A stretch of 64,000 nt of DNA from Microstegium vimineum (lineage: Eukaryota; Streptophyta; Magnoliopsida; Poales; Poaceae), in assembly GCA_022036555.1 (NCBI GenBank), contig CM039141.1, forward strand, positions 11,831,430 to 11,895,429, in the 5' to 3' direction. Each line of letters starts with the position of its first letter. The stretch's first letter is position 1. This document shows, in pieces, positions 22,340-33,465 of the stretch. The notes under the pieces were generated by a model, which did no database searches, was not told where the DNA came from, and was given only the letters and a program-made list of their open reading frames with translations. Position numbers and translations under genes: made by a program.

Positions 22340-24153
22340 TGAGAGCCCATGTGTTTGGTTTTGAGTAATTGATGAAACCTACCTAAGTACTAACCTTGAT
22401 CTCTAAATGTGAATCATGAGATAGGTTAAGTACATGCCATGTGATGGAGCAAGGTGGATCAAGTGGATGGAACAAGGCTCTAGCATAGTGGTGCAAAGGA
22501 AAATGGTGTGAAGGCAAAGGTGATAATAGGAACCATTTTCGGTTTAGTGATCAAGTCACCATAGAGGGTGAGATCACATTTAGGATAGATAGTCGTACTA
22601 TCAAGGAGGGAGCTCTTGTGAATGATTGCGGTTATCATGTGCCACTAGGTTCTTTGCATTTCATTTAAAATCAATTGAACCAAGTGAAACAACCAACTAA
22701 TTCCAAGTAAAATGTGAAATAAAAGCTAACACACGTGCACAAGTGTTGAGATCACTTAGTGTTAGCCCTTGGAAGCTTGGAAGAGAGTTGGAGAAGTTCA
22801 AGAAGTGTTCGGACAACAGTCCGGACGCTAGGGTAGTGGCTGTTCGGACCATCAGCGATGGGTCCGGAGGCATACCCTAGGTCCGCTCGCTGAGGAGAGG
22901 CTTCCGGACGCTGTTTGCGATCCGGACGCAGGGTCCGGAGTCTGGTGCTCTCTGCTGGTTTCTGGAGAAGGTGATCCGGACGCTGTTGTTGGTCCGATCA
23001 GGGCTTCGGACTTGCGTTCGGAGGTGCTGCTGGCTCAAGCGAGCTCTCGGGTGCTCTCGGGTTGTCTGGAAAATATTTCCGGACGCTCGGTGAGGTGACT
23101 CTGGACCCTGTGAACAGGAGCGTCTAGAGGCACGTGGCTGATTCAAACGACAGGGTGACCGGATGCAGGCGCGTTAGTCCGGACGGCGCGTTGCGCGCGT
23201 CCGGAGGCCGCGTCCGGAGGCCGCGTCCGGAGTGTCAAACAGAGAGCTTGGCTCTCGGCTGGTGAAGGGTCCGGACGCGGATGATGGTTCGGACCCCCTG
23301 TGAAAAGCGCGTCTGGAGTGGGCGCAGAGGCTCTGTTTTGAGAGGCAAACGGCTAGTGTTTGAGTGTGGGCTATATAAGGTGGTATGGCCGGCCCTTGGG
23401 CAAAGCTCTTGCGTGAACCAAGTGCATTGCTTCTTCGATTGCATACTAGTGGCACTTGGTGATCGTCGTCGTCGCGGGAGTTCTTGTTATTCTTGGAGGT
23501 TTCCACCTCCTAGACGGCTTGGAGCGACGAGAATCGTTGAGCGGAGGAAGGTGATTGTCTCCGGCTCCGATCGGTGGATTGTGAGGGATTCTTGAGTCTT
23601 CCCCGCGGGAGTTCGCGAAAGACATCTCTAGTGGATTGCTCGTAGCTTGTGGATCTCTATCTTGTGTTGGTTTTGCGGCACCCGGTGACGGGTTTGGCGT
23701 GTGATGCCAATTAGCGTGTGAACCTCCAAGTAGGTGAATCGCGACAACGAGGACTAGCTTGTTGGCAAACAAGTGAAGCTCGGTAAAAAATATTGTGTCT
23801 CATTGTCTCTCTACCGAGGATTCTTATTGGCTATCTATTGATTGATTGGCATCCTCTCCGCGGTGGTATAATCTTTCTATCTCTAGCTTGTGCATTACTT
23901 TCTTACATTCTTGCAAAGTAGAGATTCTAGCTTGCCTTGTGTAGCTTAATGTTGTAGTTCTAGTTCTCTAGGTCTTGTTTGTGACATAGGTTATCTTGCT
24001 AGTGACTAGAATTGGTAGGTGGCTTGCCTAACCATAGTGCTAGCGCAAACTTGCTTTACGTCGTGGTTTATTCTAATAAGTTTGCCTAAGTGTTGTTGTA
24101 GAATTTTTAATAGGCTATTCACCCCCCCCCTCTAGCCATTCCTAGACCTTTCA
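22340..24153 (+). repeat. 3' LTR of the Sirevirus-like element
   Basis: Copy of 14007-15913, 1,814 bp versus 1,907 bp. The main difference is the missing block after GCAAAGCTCTTGC at about 23412. Confidence 0.93.
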
Positions 24154-24256
24154 GATGTATAAGACGAAACAGGCAAAATATGCAAGGGGGGAACCAAACA
24201 CGCCACAAGAATAAAGTTATGCAGACGATCTAGTTCGGACAACCAATCACCCCTAA

Positions 24257-24449
24257 GTAGACATTCATCGTCGCCATCGTCATTTGAGTAGACACAACCG
24301 CCGCACACTTCTTGCCGTGTTTCTACGATCATGGCACGGTTGTACGCCCCGTGTCGGCGTGGTATTCCTCGTTGACCTCGACATAGTGCTTCTCCTCATA
24401 CCGCTGGCGGACCTCGTCCTGGAACTTGGAAGAAACTCTCCTGCCCATC
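24257..24449 (-). pseudogene. middle segment of the split host gene (part B)
   Basis: The minus-strand frame from 24446 reads MGRRVSSKFQDEVRQRYEEK, then HYVEVNEEYHAD, with GC-rich third positions typical of grass exons. It stops at a TGA near 24325. Further on, another frame reads YSNDDGDDEC (about 24295-24260), matching the acidic tail of part C. It is bounded on one side by the solo LTR (24450) and on the other by the Tourist MITE. Confidence 0.5.
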
Positions 24450-27400
24450 TGTCACACCCGTTTTTAAGAACAAAAACAAGTGCATAAAAGGATCATGTGC
24501 ACCCCAGGAATAGTCGCACACATGAGTTGACAAATTATAAAAGTACCATCACAATGCTTATTACATAGCGAATGAATATTCAAATACATAGTCTTAAACA
24601 AATAAAACTTTAACTAAACGATGACTTATGCGGAAGCTCCAAAAGGGACTGGTTGACTGGTTGACTCCAAGACTAGTACTCATTGCGGTAATCATCAATC
24701 CAATCTTCATCTGTGGTGTTTGAATGCAAGGGTGAGCACATACGTACTCAACAAATACAACATGGGGTTCATGAAGCTCAAAAGGATATGCATGGTTCAT
24801 AGCGATAAGCATTTTAAGTAGATCAAATTCATATTAACATCAACAATTGCCAAGGTAATGCATAAGCTCAAATATCCATGATCATAAAGTAAATGACAAT
24901 GATACAATAATTAAATAACAACTTGCATAAACCAACATAAAAGTAAGAACCCAATAATTCTGTGAGTTTTTTGAGCCGCTCGTGTCCATGAGCACAGCTA
25001 TTATGATAGTTTTTAACTCTGATCAGAGGTGTACAACTTTACCCACGAGTCGTGTTGCCCATATTCCCGGGTTAATTACTCCCAAAACACTGCCAAGGTG
25101 AGCGGGCAGGGTACACTATGAAGCCTTCCAAGGGTTCATCTAACAAGTTAGGGCCGCAAGGTTCATGACAGGAGGATATAGAGCCAACCTATCTATGGCA
25201 CACTCCATCGCGACTATACTCATAGATTAGGAACCACACTATACCCATCTCTCCACGCCCCTTTCGCGCCATAAAGGTAACCACTAAACGAGCTAGAAAA
25301 GGTCCCCATACTGAGCTAAAGTCAGAGCCATATAGCCCTCGTGGTTGTACTGTATATCCCAACTTTTGCCCTACAGATAAGTTCTTATAATCCAATGTTG
25401 CTAAAAAGCGAGTTTTATCATTATTGCATATAGTCATTAACACGTTAAGATCATGTACATCTGGTATGAGCGCTAGCAATACTAATCATATGTGGTGATC
25501 AAATCATAGGTAACAAGGTATTCAGGATATCAATCTTTAGGATCAAACTATGGTAAACAAGGAATCATGCATATGAGTTATATTAATCATGAATAGGACA
25601 ACAAGGATAATCTCATGCTATACTTGTCTTTCACTTGCGCAACTCTCACATACTTGACTTCTGGTAGACATCTTCTGATCTTCATCGCTCACAAGCAGTT
25701 CTCGTTCTACTCGTAGCAAACACCACACATAGACAACATACAATCACACAAAAGACAACTAAGAAACACACCACACGAGAGAAAACAATCTATTAAAAGA
25801 GAGCTTGCTTCTACGGTCAAGAGAACGCACAAAACGCTGATAACGGAACTATCGTTACGAAGAAAAGACTACCGAAAGATTTACTTTATTATAACACTAG
25901 AACATGCATGCTTGATTGTATTTTTAATTAATTAAACCATGTGAAGGTGATTAATATTAGATTAGTCATAACCTAAATTAATTTAAAAGTTTGGTTGAAA
26001 CTACACATGTTTTATGTATAAACAATGTCATATAACTTTAAAGTTAATATTTATAAAAGAAAGATATATATGAAAGCATCTAAACAAGTTTATCATATTT
26101 ATTGCAATGTGTTTCAACTAAGAAGGTATAACTAAGAGTATCTTTAAGTTAACAATTAATCATATTGTATCTTATAAACATTATCACATAATCTATTAAA
26201 CAAGTTAAGCTTTAGCGTTGCAAAACAAATTAGACATGTGAGGGCATCTAATTATATGGTGCATGTTTAAACTAAGCAACTTATATTCTAAAAGCATATT
26301 AATATTAACAATTAATCATATTAATATTTTCATATAAAACATTGAAGTGTACAACCTATATTGATTTAATTATAAAACTAGTTGCAAGTATGTTAACCAA
26401 ATTACTATTTAATAATATATGGAAAAGCTTATGGCTGAATAAATATTATCACTAACATATAGATACCATGAAAACATGAAGCAAACGCAATTTAAACGAT
26501 GAAAAAAGGATTGAGCTTAAATTAGTTTTAATCAATTAATGAGTTATTGCATAAATATTAATTAAATTACTATTTAAATTAATGTAAATTTACAATTAAG
26601 AAATATGAAAACCACTAACTCTACTGCGTAAAACATATCGCTACGAACCTAACGTAACTTGAACGAAGCGAAACGGAGTTATGATGATTAAACGGGGAGA
26701 TAACAAACCGGATAGCAACGGACGTTTTTCTTTCCAGGCTCATCTCCTCTTCACGTGAACAGCCATGGAGATTAAGAGTAGGATGGCACACTTGTGAACA
26801 TATTGTCTTGAACCTCGGGCAGATGTGAAGGACGTGAAGGCCCATGGCTAACTGCTGTTGCTGTACTTCCGCTGCTGCACTCGCATGCAATTGGAGGGCT
26901 TGGGGATGACTAGCAGAGAGGAGCGTCGGGCGCTGGCAATGAGCCTGGGGCTGCGGCAGGGCCCACACGGCCGGCAGGCACGCACGCCCCCGAACAAGAC
27001 AGGGTAGCGGCGGTGGCCATGGCTGCTGCTCGCAGGGATGGGGCCGACGGCACGCAGAGGGACGGCAGGGGTCCGCCGAGGACGGCCGGAAGGCGGCGGC
27101 GCTGATGCTATCTATTAGGGCATGAGCGGTGTTCTATTTACGAACAACGTGGGCATCAGGCTGAGGGTTTCATATATTTATATACAAAAGTTGAGCTGGA
27201 ATCGTATAGATGTAAGGAGGAGACCCCAGTTGGTCAACGGGCTGGATTTCTATTGGGTTGTATTAAAAAGAAGAGTCGATCCCTATTTGGAATTTTGGAT
27301 TAGGTTAATACAATGCAAGTCTGATGAAAAAGATAGCAATAGACTCACCGACCATAGAGCTTCTCGCCGAAAAAAAAAACTCATGGTGTTCTTGAAATCT

Positions 27401-28174
27401 GCAGAGGATGTCGGAGTTAGTCGGAAAAACTCGTCGGAGAGTTCATCGGAATTTAGTTGATGCGAAACTTCGGCGATAGATGTAGGAAGCCAGGAACGGT
27501 GGATGGAAAAACGAGATATTTTATTTATTTCGGAATTAATTAATTTCGAGATCAAAATTATTCTAGAAAAGTCCAAAATTAATATTTAAGCCACCAAAAA
27601 AAACTCTGAAAGCTCCAAAAATTCGGGAAAAATTCTCGGAGACACTTTGGAATATGATGAAACCAAATAAAGTATTTGGAGGTCATGAAAAGGTATTTTG
27701 GAGCATCTAAAAATTAGATTACGCTCACAGATAAATAGAAAAAAGATCCGAAAAAAGCTAGAAAATTTTCCGAAAAGAATTTAGAGACATGTTGATGAAT
27801 TATGAATTAAAGGGAATGATTTGGATGAAGATAGAAAGGATCTTGGGATTGTTCAAAATAAAGATTAAGATCAAGAGAGACAGAATTTGATTATAGAAAA
27901 AGATAGAGACGAGCCGGATACCGATAAACGACTTACTAAACGCGTTTTGAAAACTTTACATACTCACAAGCATCAAAACAAACAGCAAATAAACACCCCA
28001 CAAACAAAGCCCATTGAATTGATTTAGAAAAGTTTTTTTTAATTTACTTTTTCCTACAGTAAGTTTGCACAAACTTGAACTAATCTTGGAAAAAATTATA
28101 TCAACATTGAAATCATTTATTTTATTTACTGTTTTCTAATCACAATCCAAAATTAGAAATTTTGGAGTGTGACA
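24450..28174. mobile_element. solo LTR, 3.7 kb, gypsy type
   Basis: Begins TGTCACACCC and ends GGAGTGTGACA, giving TG...CA with inverted TGTCACAC termini, and is flanked by a perfect duplication CCATC (24445-24449 and 28175-28179). There is no gag/pol inside and no second LTR, so it is best read as a solo LTR left by recombination. The size and the TGTCACAC terminus suggest a Tekay/Del-like gypsy family. By its ends the element probably points to the minus strand; lineage and orientation are inference. The interior is AT-rich (25.8-26.6 kb) with a GC-rich block at 26.8-27.1 kb. Confidence 0.85.
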
Positions 28175-28179
28175 CCATC

Positions 28180-28515
28180 GTAGAAGATTCTTGCCACATC
28201 TTAAAAGAGCTTGATGGACTCGTCGATCTCCTGGTCTGGCAGTGGCATCAAGTTGGGGTTGCGGCGCCTCATGGCCTCGTAGTCCCTCAGGGCGCAAAAC
28301 TCTCGGCCGAGTATTCAATCGACCTCCTCCTACGGCAACATTGTCATCTTCTTCTCCAGAGCCTTTTCTTTTTTCTCATCCTTTTCTCCAGAGCTCTGGT
28401 CAGCTTCCTCTGCCCTAGGCTTCAGCAGATGATCCTCCGAAGCAGACACTTCTCCCTCCGTCGTCGTACCTCCGGTGATGCAATTCTTCAACGGTCCCTC
28501 TTCGTCGGCCATCAT
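28180..28515 (-). pseudogene. N-terminal segment of the split host gene (part A)
   Basis: From an ATG at 28515 or 28512 the minus-strand frame reads MADEEGPLKNCITGG, then an acidic/Lys-rich helix (SGEKDEKKEKALEKKMTMLP). After an in-frame TAG and TGA it reads ILGREFCALRDYEAMRRRNP, then LMPLPDQEIDESIKLF, a TAA, and DVARIFYDG, reaching the solo-LTR border. The same frame is kept across all three stops. This resembles an uncharacterised grass family with acidic N- and C-termini, but I cannot name it. Part B follows with a one-base phase difference. Confidence 0.55.
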
Positions 28516-28658
28516 CCGACCATCAATGTTCAATGATATGATGGACCACACCTCTCCTTGCCTCACGACGTCGATCGTGAGAAAAAGATGCCTACGACGG
28601 TGGATTGGAACGTAGCTGAGCCGATGTAGATTGGGGAACGGAGGCGGCAGCATGTAAC

Positions 28659-28670
28659 TTCTATATAGGG
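28659..28670 (-). promoter_or_regulatory. TATA box upstream of the split host gene
   Basis: On the minus strand, CCCTATATAGAAG at 28670-28658, in a C-rich context. It lies about 145 bp before the ATG at 28515, a normal plant 5'-UTR distance. Confidence 0.5.
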
Positions 28671-28683
28671 GCGGGGGGTGGGC

Positions 28684-28775
28684 AAAGCCTAGCCTTTGCC
28701 TCCATTCCTGGATGCTACGACTAGGGGGACAAACCCTAGCCTTTGCCTCCGTTCCCGGATGCTACGACCGAGTCC
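28684..28775. repeat. 47-bp tandem duplication
   Basis: AAAGCCTAGCCTTTGCCTCC with its following ATTCCTGGATGCTACGACTA is repeated at 28731 with a few substitutions. It lies just upstream of the TATA box of the split gene (minus orientation). Confidence 0.85.
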
Positions 28776-28956
28776 GTCTCAGGCTCTCAGCTCTCGGTGG
28801 CCCGGTGTCCAATTAAATCAACTTAGCCCAAAACGGGAAAATTGGAACCAAAGCCTAGTCCACCAAAAACATTAGACTTGGGATGAAAAGAAACTGGAAG
28901 AAAAAATCTATTTGACCTCCCAAACAAAATAAAAAACGGTTTTAACCTTCTGCAAT

Positions 28957-29045
28957 TTTTCAAATTGTTCAAATTTGCTACTGAATGTTTTTATCAATGA
29001 TTTTCAAATTGTTCGAATGTGCTACTGGATGCTTTTATCAACGAG
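28957..29045. repeat. 44-bp tandem duplication, AT-rich
   Basis: TTCAAATTGTTCAAATTTGC plus TACTGAATGTTTTTATCAA repeats at about 29003 with three or four base changes. Confidence 0.8.
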
Positions 29046-29431
29046 TCGCAGCATCAAGGAAGCCTTCGCCCGAAGACCAAGCATAAGGGATGTGCCTCCA
29101 CTTTTAGGGAATAGGGCCCAGAACGAAGGACCCAACGGTACTCAAAAGCGTCCTGAGAGGGACCTTGAATATTCAGGAATATATCCTATAAAGGAGGGGC
29201 ACCAATGTAAAAGCACTTAAACTCTTGTACAATGTCCTATAAAAAGGGGCTACATCCACCGTAATAAAGGGGAGACAGGTCACTATTGACGAGATTTGAA
29301 GCCTTGACCTCGTGACTTCAGTTCAGGAGAGCCTTCCTCTCAGCTTCTTCAGTGTTGTTACTTCCCTTCGATCCCCTAGCCCATTAGAATCTCCAACAAG
29401 ATCAAAGCATTAAAAATGAATGCAATAATCA
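29046..29431. other. possible LTR remnant, non-coding
   Basis: Contains TATA-like CCTATAAAAAGGGG at 29238 and nearby TATCCTATAAAGGAGGGG, followed by a C/T-rich leader-like stretch. This resembles the promoter part of gypsy LTRs, but no matching partner or clear termini are visible. Confidence 0.3.
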
Positions 29432-30880
29432 TGTCGGTGTTATGACCCGGGGGTCAAGACCACCAACGAGTAAATTTGTATATCGTGTGCTCCCTCTCTC
29501 CGACGTGATGCAAGATGGACACAAGATTTATCCTGGTTCGGGCAAAGAAGGCCCTACGTCCAGCGGGGGGAGGATGACTTGTATTATTTCGCACCCAAAG
29601 CGTGCTCGTACAGGGGGGGTACAAGCAGTGTTACACGGAGTCAGCCACCCGAGGGGTCGATCGAGTGGCGGTGTGTGTGAAGTGTGGACTAGGGTTCTCG
29701 AAGAAGTAGGAGCCGATCTCCAGAGTCCTCGGAAGTCCTGGAAATCGGAAAGAGTTCTCTAGAGGTTGTCCGACGAAGAAGTCCCCCCTACTCTACCTCG
29801 GCGTCCCCTTTTATAGACCAAGGGGAGCTCCGAGGGTACAGGGTCCTAACCGTAGAAGCATGGGCGGCCTATTCGCGGCACAGTGTCGGCGGAGAGGCGT
29901 TGAGCACTGTGGCGGCATGGGTGTCGGTCCTTCGGGCGTCCCTGGTCGTGGCGGCAGTAGAAGTCGTCGCTGTGCAGTGTCCGCAGGCGGGCGCGACTCC
30001 CACGGCCGAAGCGGGACGGGGCGGATGGGACGGTTCCCGTACCGGAGTTGTTGAAGGGGAGGGGGTCGAGCCCCTGGTCGAGGGAGGGGGTCGAGCCCTG
30101 TGTGACTCCGTCGCGTTTCCGAAGTCGTCGTCGAGGGTCGTACTGTTCACTTTCCGAGGGGTACTGTTGGAGTCCGTACTCGCGTAGTGGCAGCAGTGAC
30201 GGCACAGTTGACGGGAATCGGGGACTGGACGGGGAGTTGGCAGATTTGACGGCGGGCACGGGCGCCCATGTCGTTAGGTGAGTTCACTTTTACCCATGCC
30301 GGAGCAGTTGGGTTAATCGAGCCCCTCGTCCGAGGGTCGTCTGCTTGACCCTTGGTCGAGGGGGAGGTCGAGGCGTCGACGGGGTTCGAGAGGTCGAAGT
30401 CGAGGTAGAGGTCGGGGGGTCGTTCGTTCGACCCCTCGTCCGTCGTCGAGGTGGAGCCGGGGGTCGTTCGTTCGATCCCTCGTCCGTCGTCGAGGTGGAG
30501 CCGGGGGTCGTTCGTTCGACCCCTCGTCCGTCGTCGAGGTGGAGCCGGGGGTCGTTCGTTCGACCCCTCGTCCGTCGTCGAGGTGGAGCCGGGGGTCGTT
30601 CGTTCGACCCTTCGTCCGTTGTCGAGGTGGAGCCGGGGGTCGTTCGTTCGACCCCTCGTCCGTCGTCGAGGTGGAGCCGGGGGTCGTTCGTTCGACCCCT
30701 CGTCCGTCGTCGAGGTGGAGCCGGCCCGTGGCTTGTTGCCGCAGTTGGTGTAGAGGGGACCCTCGATCGATGGGCCGCGTCTCGCCGAGTAGTGGGCTGG
30801 TCCTAGCCTTAAAAATGGTTGCTACGTTTAGCGTTAATTTATCGAAGGATTTAGGGTACCTCTTACCTTCGTACCCGACA
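29432..30880. mobile_element. solo LTR, 1.45 kb
   Basis: Starts TGTCGGTGTTATGACCC and ends GTACCCGACA; TGTCGG and CCGACA are inverted. Flanking five bases are AATCA (29427-29431) and AGTCA (30881-30885), four of five matching. TGTCGGTGT is a frequent start of grass gypsy LTRs. There is no internal coding domain. It includes a 44-bp tandem array at 30415-30724. Confidence 0.65.
30415..30724 (+). repeat. 44-bp tandem array, about seven copies
   Basis: Unit: GGTCGTTCGTTCGACCCCTC, then GTCCGTCGTCGAGGTGGAGCC and GGG. Copies differ at one to three positions (for example 30474 and 30609-30618). Because 44 is not a multiple of three, each frame cycles through the same three peptides, which explains three long overlapping artificial ORFs here. 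Confidence 0.92.
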
Positions 30881-31784
30881 AGTCAAATGAGAAAAGATTA
30901 ACTATTTTAGAGTTACAGTAAACATGATTTATAATTAAAACAAATGGTCGCATTAGGTCCTATACTGCACAATTGATAGTGGAAATCTTGTTGTAATAGA
31001 GTCACGGAACACCAAAATTGCACATACATCAAGTTTTTATTTTAGCGAGAAAACAAGAGGAGTAAGGCCCCTACTGGATAACATAAATAAAGTAAACAAA
31101 TAAAAGTAATATAAGGTAAAATCAGAAAGATGTTCAAGACACAAAAGAAAAAATGAAAAATAATAGTCTAATTAAGTTATGCTAAGATTTTGACATTGAA
31201 AAAGAATGAATATATATCTAAGAGTCCCGTTGATCATTAAGCACAGGTCCGTCCAAGGTCCGCTAGAGCAAAATTATAATGATCAAAAGCTTTGTAGTGG
31301 AATAAATTGTGTAGGTGTTCAGAGGCTCTCCATCTCATATGTGGACGATGCCTCCCCGACTCCGACTGACGAGGTTGTTAGCAGCATGGCCAGCGATGAC
31401 ATGGACGCCACGGCCCCGTCCTCCACCAACCGCACCCGCGCCAAGGGCGACTCCATCGGCTCCGCGATCCATTGCCGCGCCCACGATCCTGCCGAATGTC
31501 TCCGTCCAATGCCCGTGGCCAGGGCAAAGGCCTCCCCGTCATGCACGTGGCCTTGGCAGCAGGTGCAGCGTCGTCCATCTCGTCGATGACCCGTTGTCGG
31601 CGCGACCTCTATCGTTGCGACGACCCCGTCCATCACCTGCGACTAGAGCAAAATGCGAGATGCTGGACCATAAATAATTTTTGGAATAGTCTTGTGTTTA
31701 GAAAAATGTTCACTTCAAACCATGCACAAAAATATTGCTCCAAATTGACAAAATGATCTTTGCACTTCAATCTTTTTTTCCGCC
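30881..31784. other. intergenic DNA with a GC-rich patch, no supported gene
   Basis: 30881-31300 is AT-rich and featureless. At 31320-31640 a GC-rich stretch has open frames on both strands, one of which (31383 onward) reads MASDDMDATAPSSTNRTRAKG. It could be a captured exon, but no domain is recognisable and the frame ends in low-complexity Arg/Pro. Confidence 0.35.
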
Positions 31785-33060
31785 AAGGGTGAAATGGTTG
31801 CTACCCTCGACTTAAGACTGTTAATTAGTGCCCAACAGCCAAGATAGAATATAGATGGGTTATTGGTAATTGAAGAAGTGTAAGGTTTTGGAAAGATAAC
31901 TGGTTAGGTTCTTCTAGTCTAGTGATACAACATTGAAATCTTTACAAATATGTTGATGAGAAAAATAGTTCAGTAGCTAGTTTATGGGATGGAGTGAATC
32001 TGAAATGCACTTTTAGAAGGATGGAGAATACCAATATGAAGGATCTTTGGGATGAGGTATGTCAGATTGATTCCCCAATTTGTTTTGTTTTAGTGAGGAA
32101 GAAGACTCCTTGGTTTCACAGTTTTTCTTCAAAAGGAACCTCTACAGTTCAATCTTCATACAAAGTTATCAACTTTAGAGGCATCCAACCTGTTTTAGTT
32201 TCTTCTATCTGGAAAATTAAGGTTCCCCCCTAGAGTCCAGTATTTGTTATGGTTGCTTAGTAAGAACAAACTGCTGACTAGAGATAACCTAAGCAACAGA
32301 AGGAAAGTAGAGGATTCTACTTGCCTTTTCTGTAATGAGCAAGAATCTGTGAATCATCTGTTTTTTAATTGTGTCGTTGCTCAACATCCGCGGAATATCC
32401 TATCTAGAATCTTTGATGTTCAACTTGGTGGTTCTGTAGAATCAGTTGGTAAATTTTGGCTTAGCAATAAACGTAATGGAGTTTTAAATATCTGTACCTC
32501 TGCTGTGGTTTGGAGCCTCTGGAAACTTAGAAATGATTTGTGTTTTCAGATAAGTTCTTGGAGGAGTATAGCTATGCTCCTTTACAAGATAGCTTTGCTG
32601 GTGCAAAAATGGGTGATCCTGTGTCCGTAAGAGAAGGAGGTGCTGCTAGAAAAAATGCTACTGATCAAGGAGGCGGCTTCTCAGATGTTATTGCTTCCCT
32701 GGAAGTGACAGATGCTTACTTGGCACGGGTGGGGGACAAAACTGACCCGGGAGGGTCTCAGGAGGTGTTCAGTGAAGCCTGAAAGACTGAAGACTGATGA
32801 TCATGTCAAAAAAAAAAAGAGAGGTGTTTTGGTGTCCTGTTTTGCCATGCTGTAATAGGTCTCTGCAGCAAGAGTTTTAGTTGATGATGTAGTAGCTAGT
32901 CGCTGGTTGGAGTTACTACTAGCTCGTGTTATGGACTTATGGTCTTAGCTCTTAAACTGTGATGAGATGGTTTCCCTATCTGCTGAGCTGTAATAAGAAT
33001 ACTTTGGCTGTTGACTTTGGTTAATAGACGGGGCTCGACCCTAGAATTCTAAAAAAAAAA
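31785..33060 (+). mobile_element. 5'-truncated L1-type LINE, 3' end
   Basis: The frame reads WFHSFSSKGTSTVQSSYKV, SIWKIKVPP, then, after one frame change at about 32232, VQYLLWLLSKNKLLTRDNLS, the zinc-binding motif CLFCNEQESVNHLFFNC and WSLWKLRNDLCFQ. That is the zf-RVT end of ORF2. A non-coding tail follows, ending in a poly(A) run at 33051-33060. The reverse transcriptase core is absent. Confidence 0.85.
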
Positions 33061-33465
33061 TCATTTAGGGCCTCTTGGATAAGTTCACGAAGAAAAAAAG
33101 GGGGTCAACAAATGAAGCCACACCTTTTTGGGTCAGTATTTCTCTCATTATAATATATATGCTACCTACCGTTGGAGCTAGCCCTCCTGCTTCATCATTA
33201 GAAAACAAGTTATGCCGTTCGTATTTTAGAAGGATGTCAGATAGACTAGGGCCAAGAAGTCATATAGATGTCTCCTGATGTATTGGCATGTCAATGTTGG
33301 AGATTATGGTAACGAAAATTGCCGTCATGCACGGTCTTCTAATAGGTTTATATACTGTAATGTTTTGTTTACTGGTCTTGCTTTATATCCAGCAAGAGGA
33401 TGAACTATAATAATGAATTAGTTGATTTTTGAAATTCTTAGTTAAACTTATCATTAGTGATTTAG
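33061..33465. other. intergenic DNA between two LINEs
   Basis: AT-rich with no open frame of note and no recognised repeat. Confidence 0.4.

Larger units (their letters stand above)
14007..24153 (+). mobile_element. Sirevirus-like Ty1/copia element, full length, defective
   Basis: A 10.15-kb element with LTRs at 14007-15913 and 22340-24153 and a perfect 5-bp duplication GATGT (14002-14006 and 24154-24158). It has a tRNA-Met primer site, a long Gag with two Cys/His knuckles, pol in copia order, and several polypurine stretches before the 3' LTR. That last feature, with the size and the long Gag, is typical of the Sirevirus (SIRE/Maximus) lineage. Several frameshifts and three nonsense codons make it non-autonomous. 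Confidence 0.93.
13734..24253. mobile_element. Tourist-like MITE interrupted by a copia element
   Basis: Left end GGGCGTGATTGGTTGT (13734) and right end, reverse complemented, GGGGTGATTGGTTGT (24253) are inverted repeats of the PIF/Harbinger Tourist kind. Flanking trinucleotides are TGA (13731-13733) and TAA (24254-24256), a one-base-changed TWA target. Without the copia insert (14007-24153 plus one TSD copy) the MITE is about 368 bp. Confidence 0.75.

Noticed and set aside
30415..30724. CRISPR-like repeat array
   Set aside because: The units are contiguous with no unique spacers and lie in a plant LTR.
30345..30901. Three long overlapping plus-strand ORFs rich in Arg/Pro/Ser
   Set aside because: They are produced by the 44-bp tandem array, whose length lets every frame stay open. 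There is no start context or domain.
31319..31680. GC-rich stretch as a Helitron-captured exon
   Set aside because: No Helitron ends (5' TC, 3' CTRR with hairpin) could be placed around it and no protein family is recognisable.
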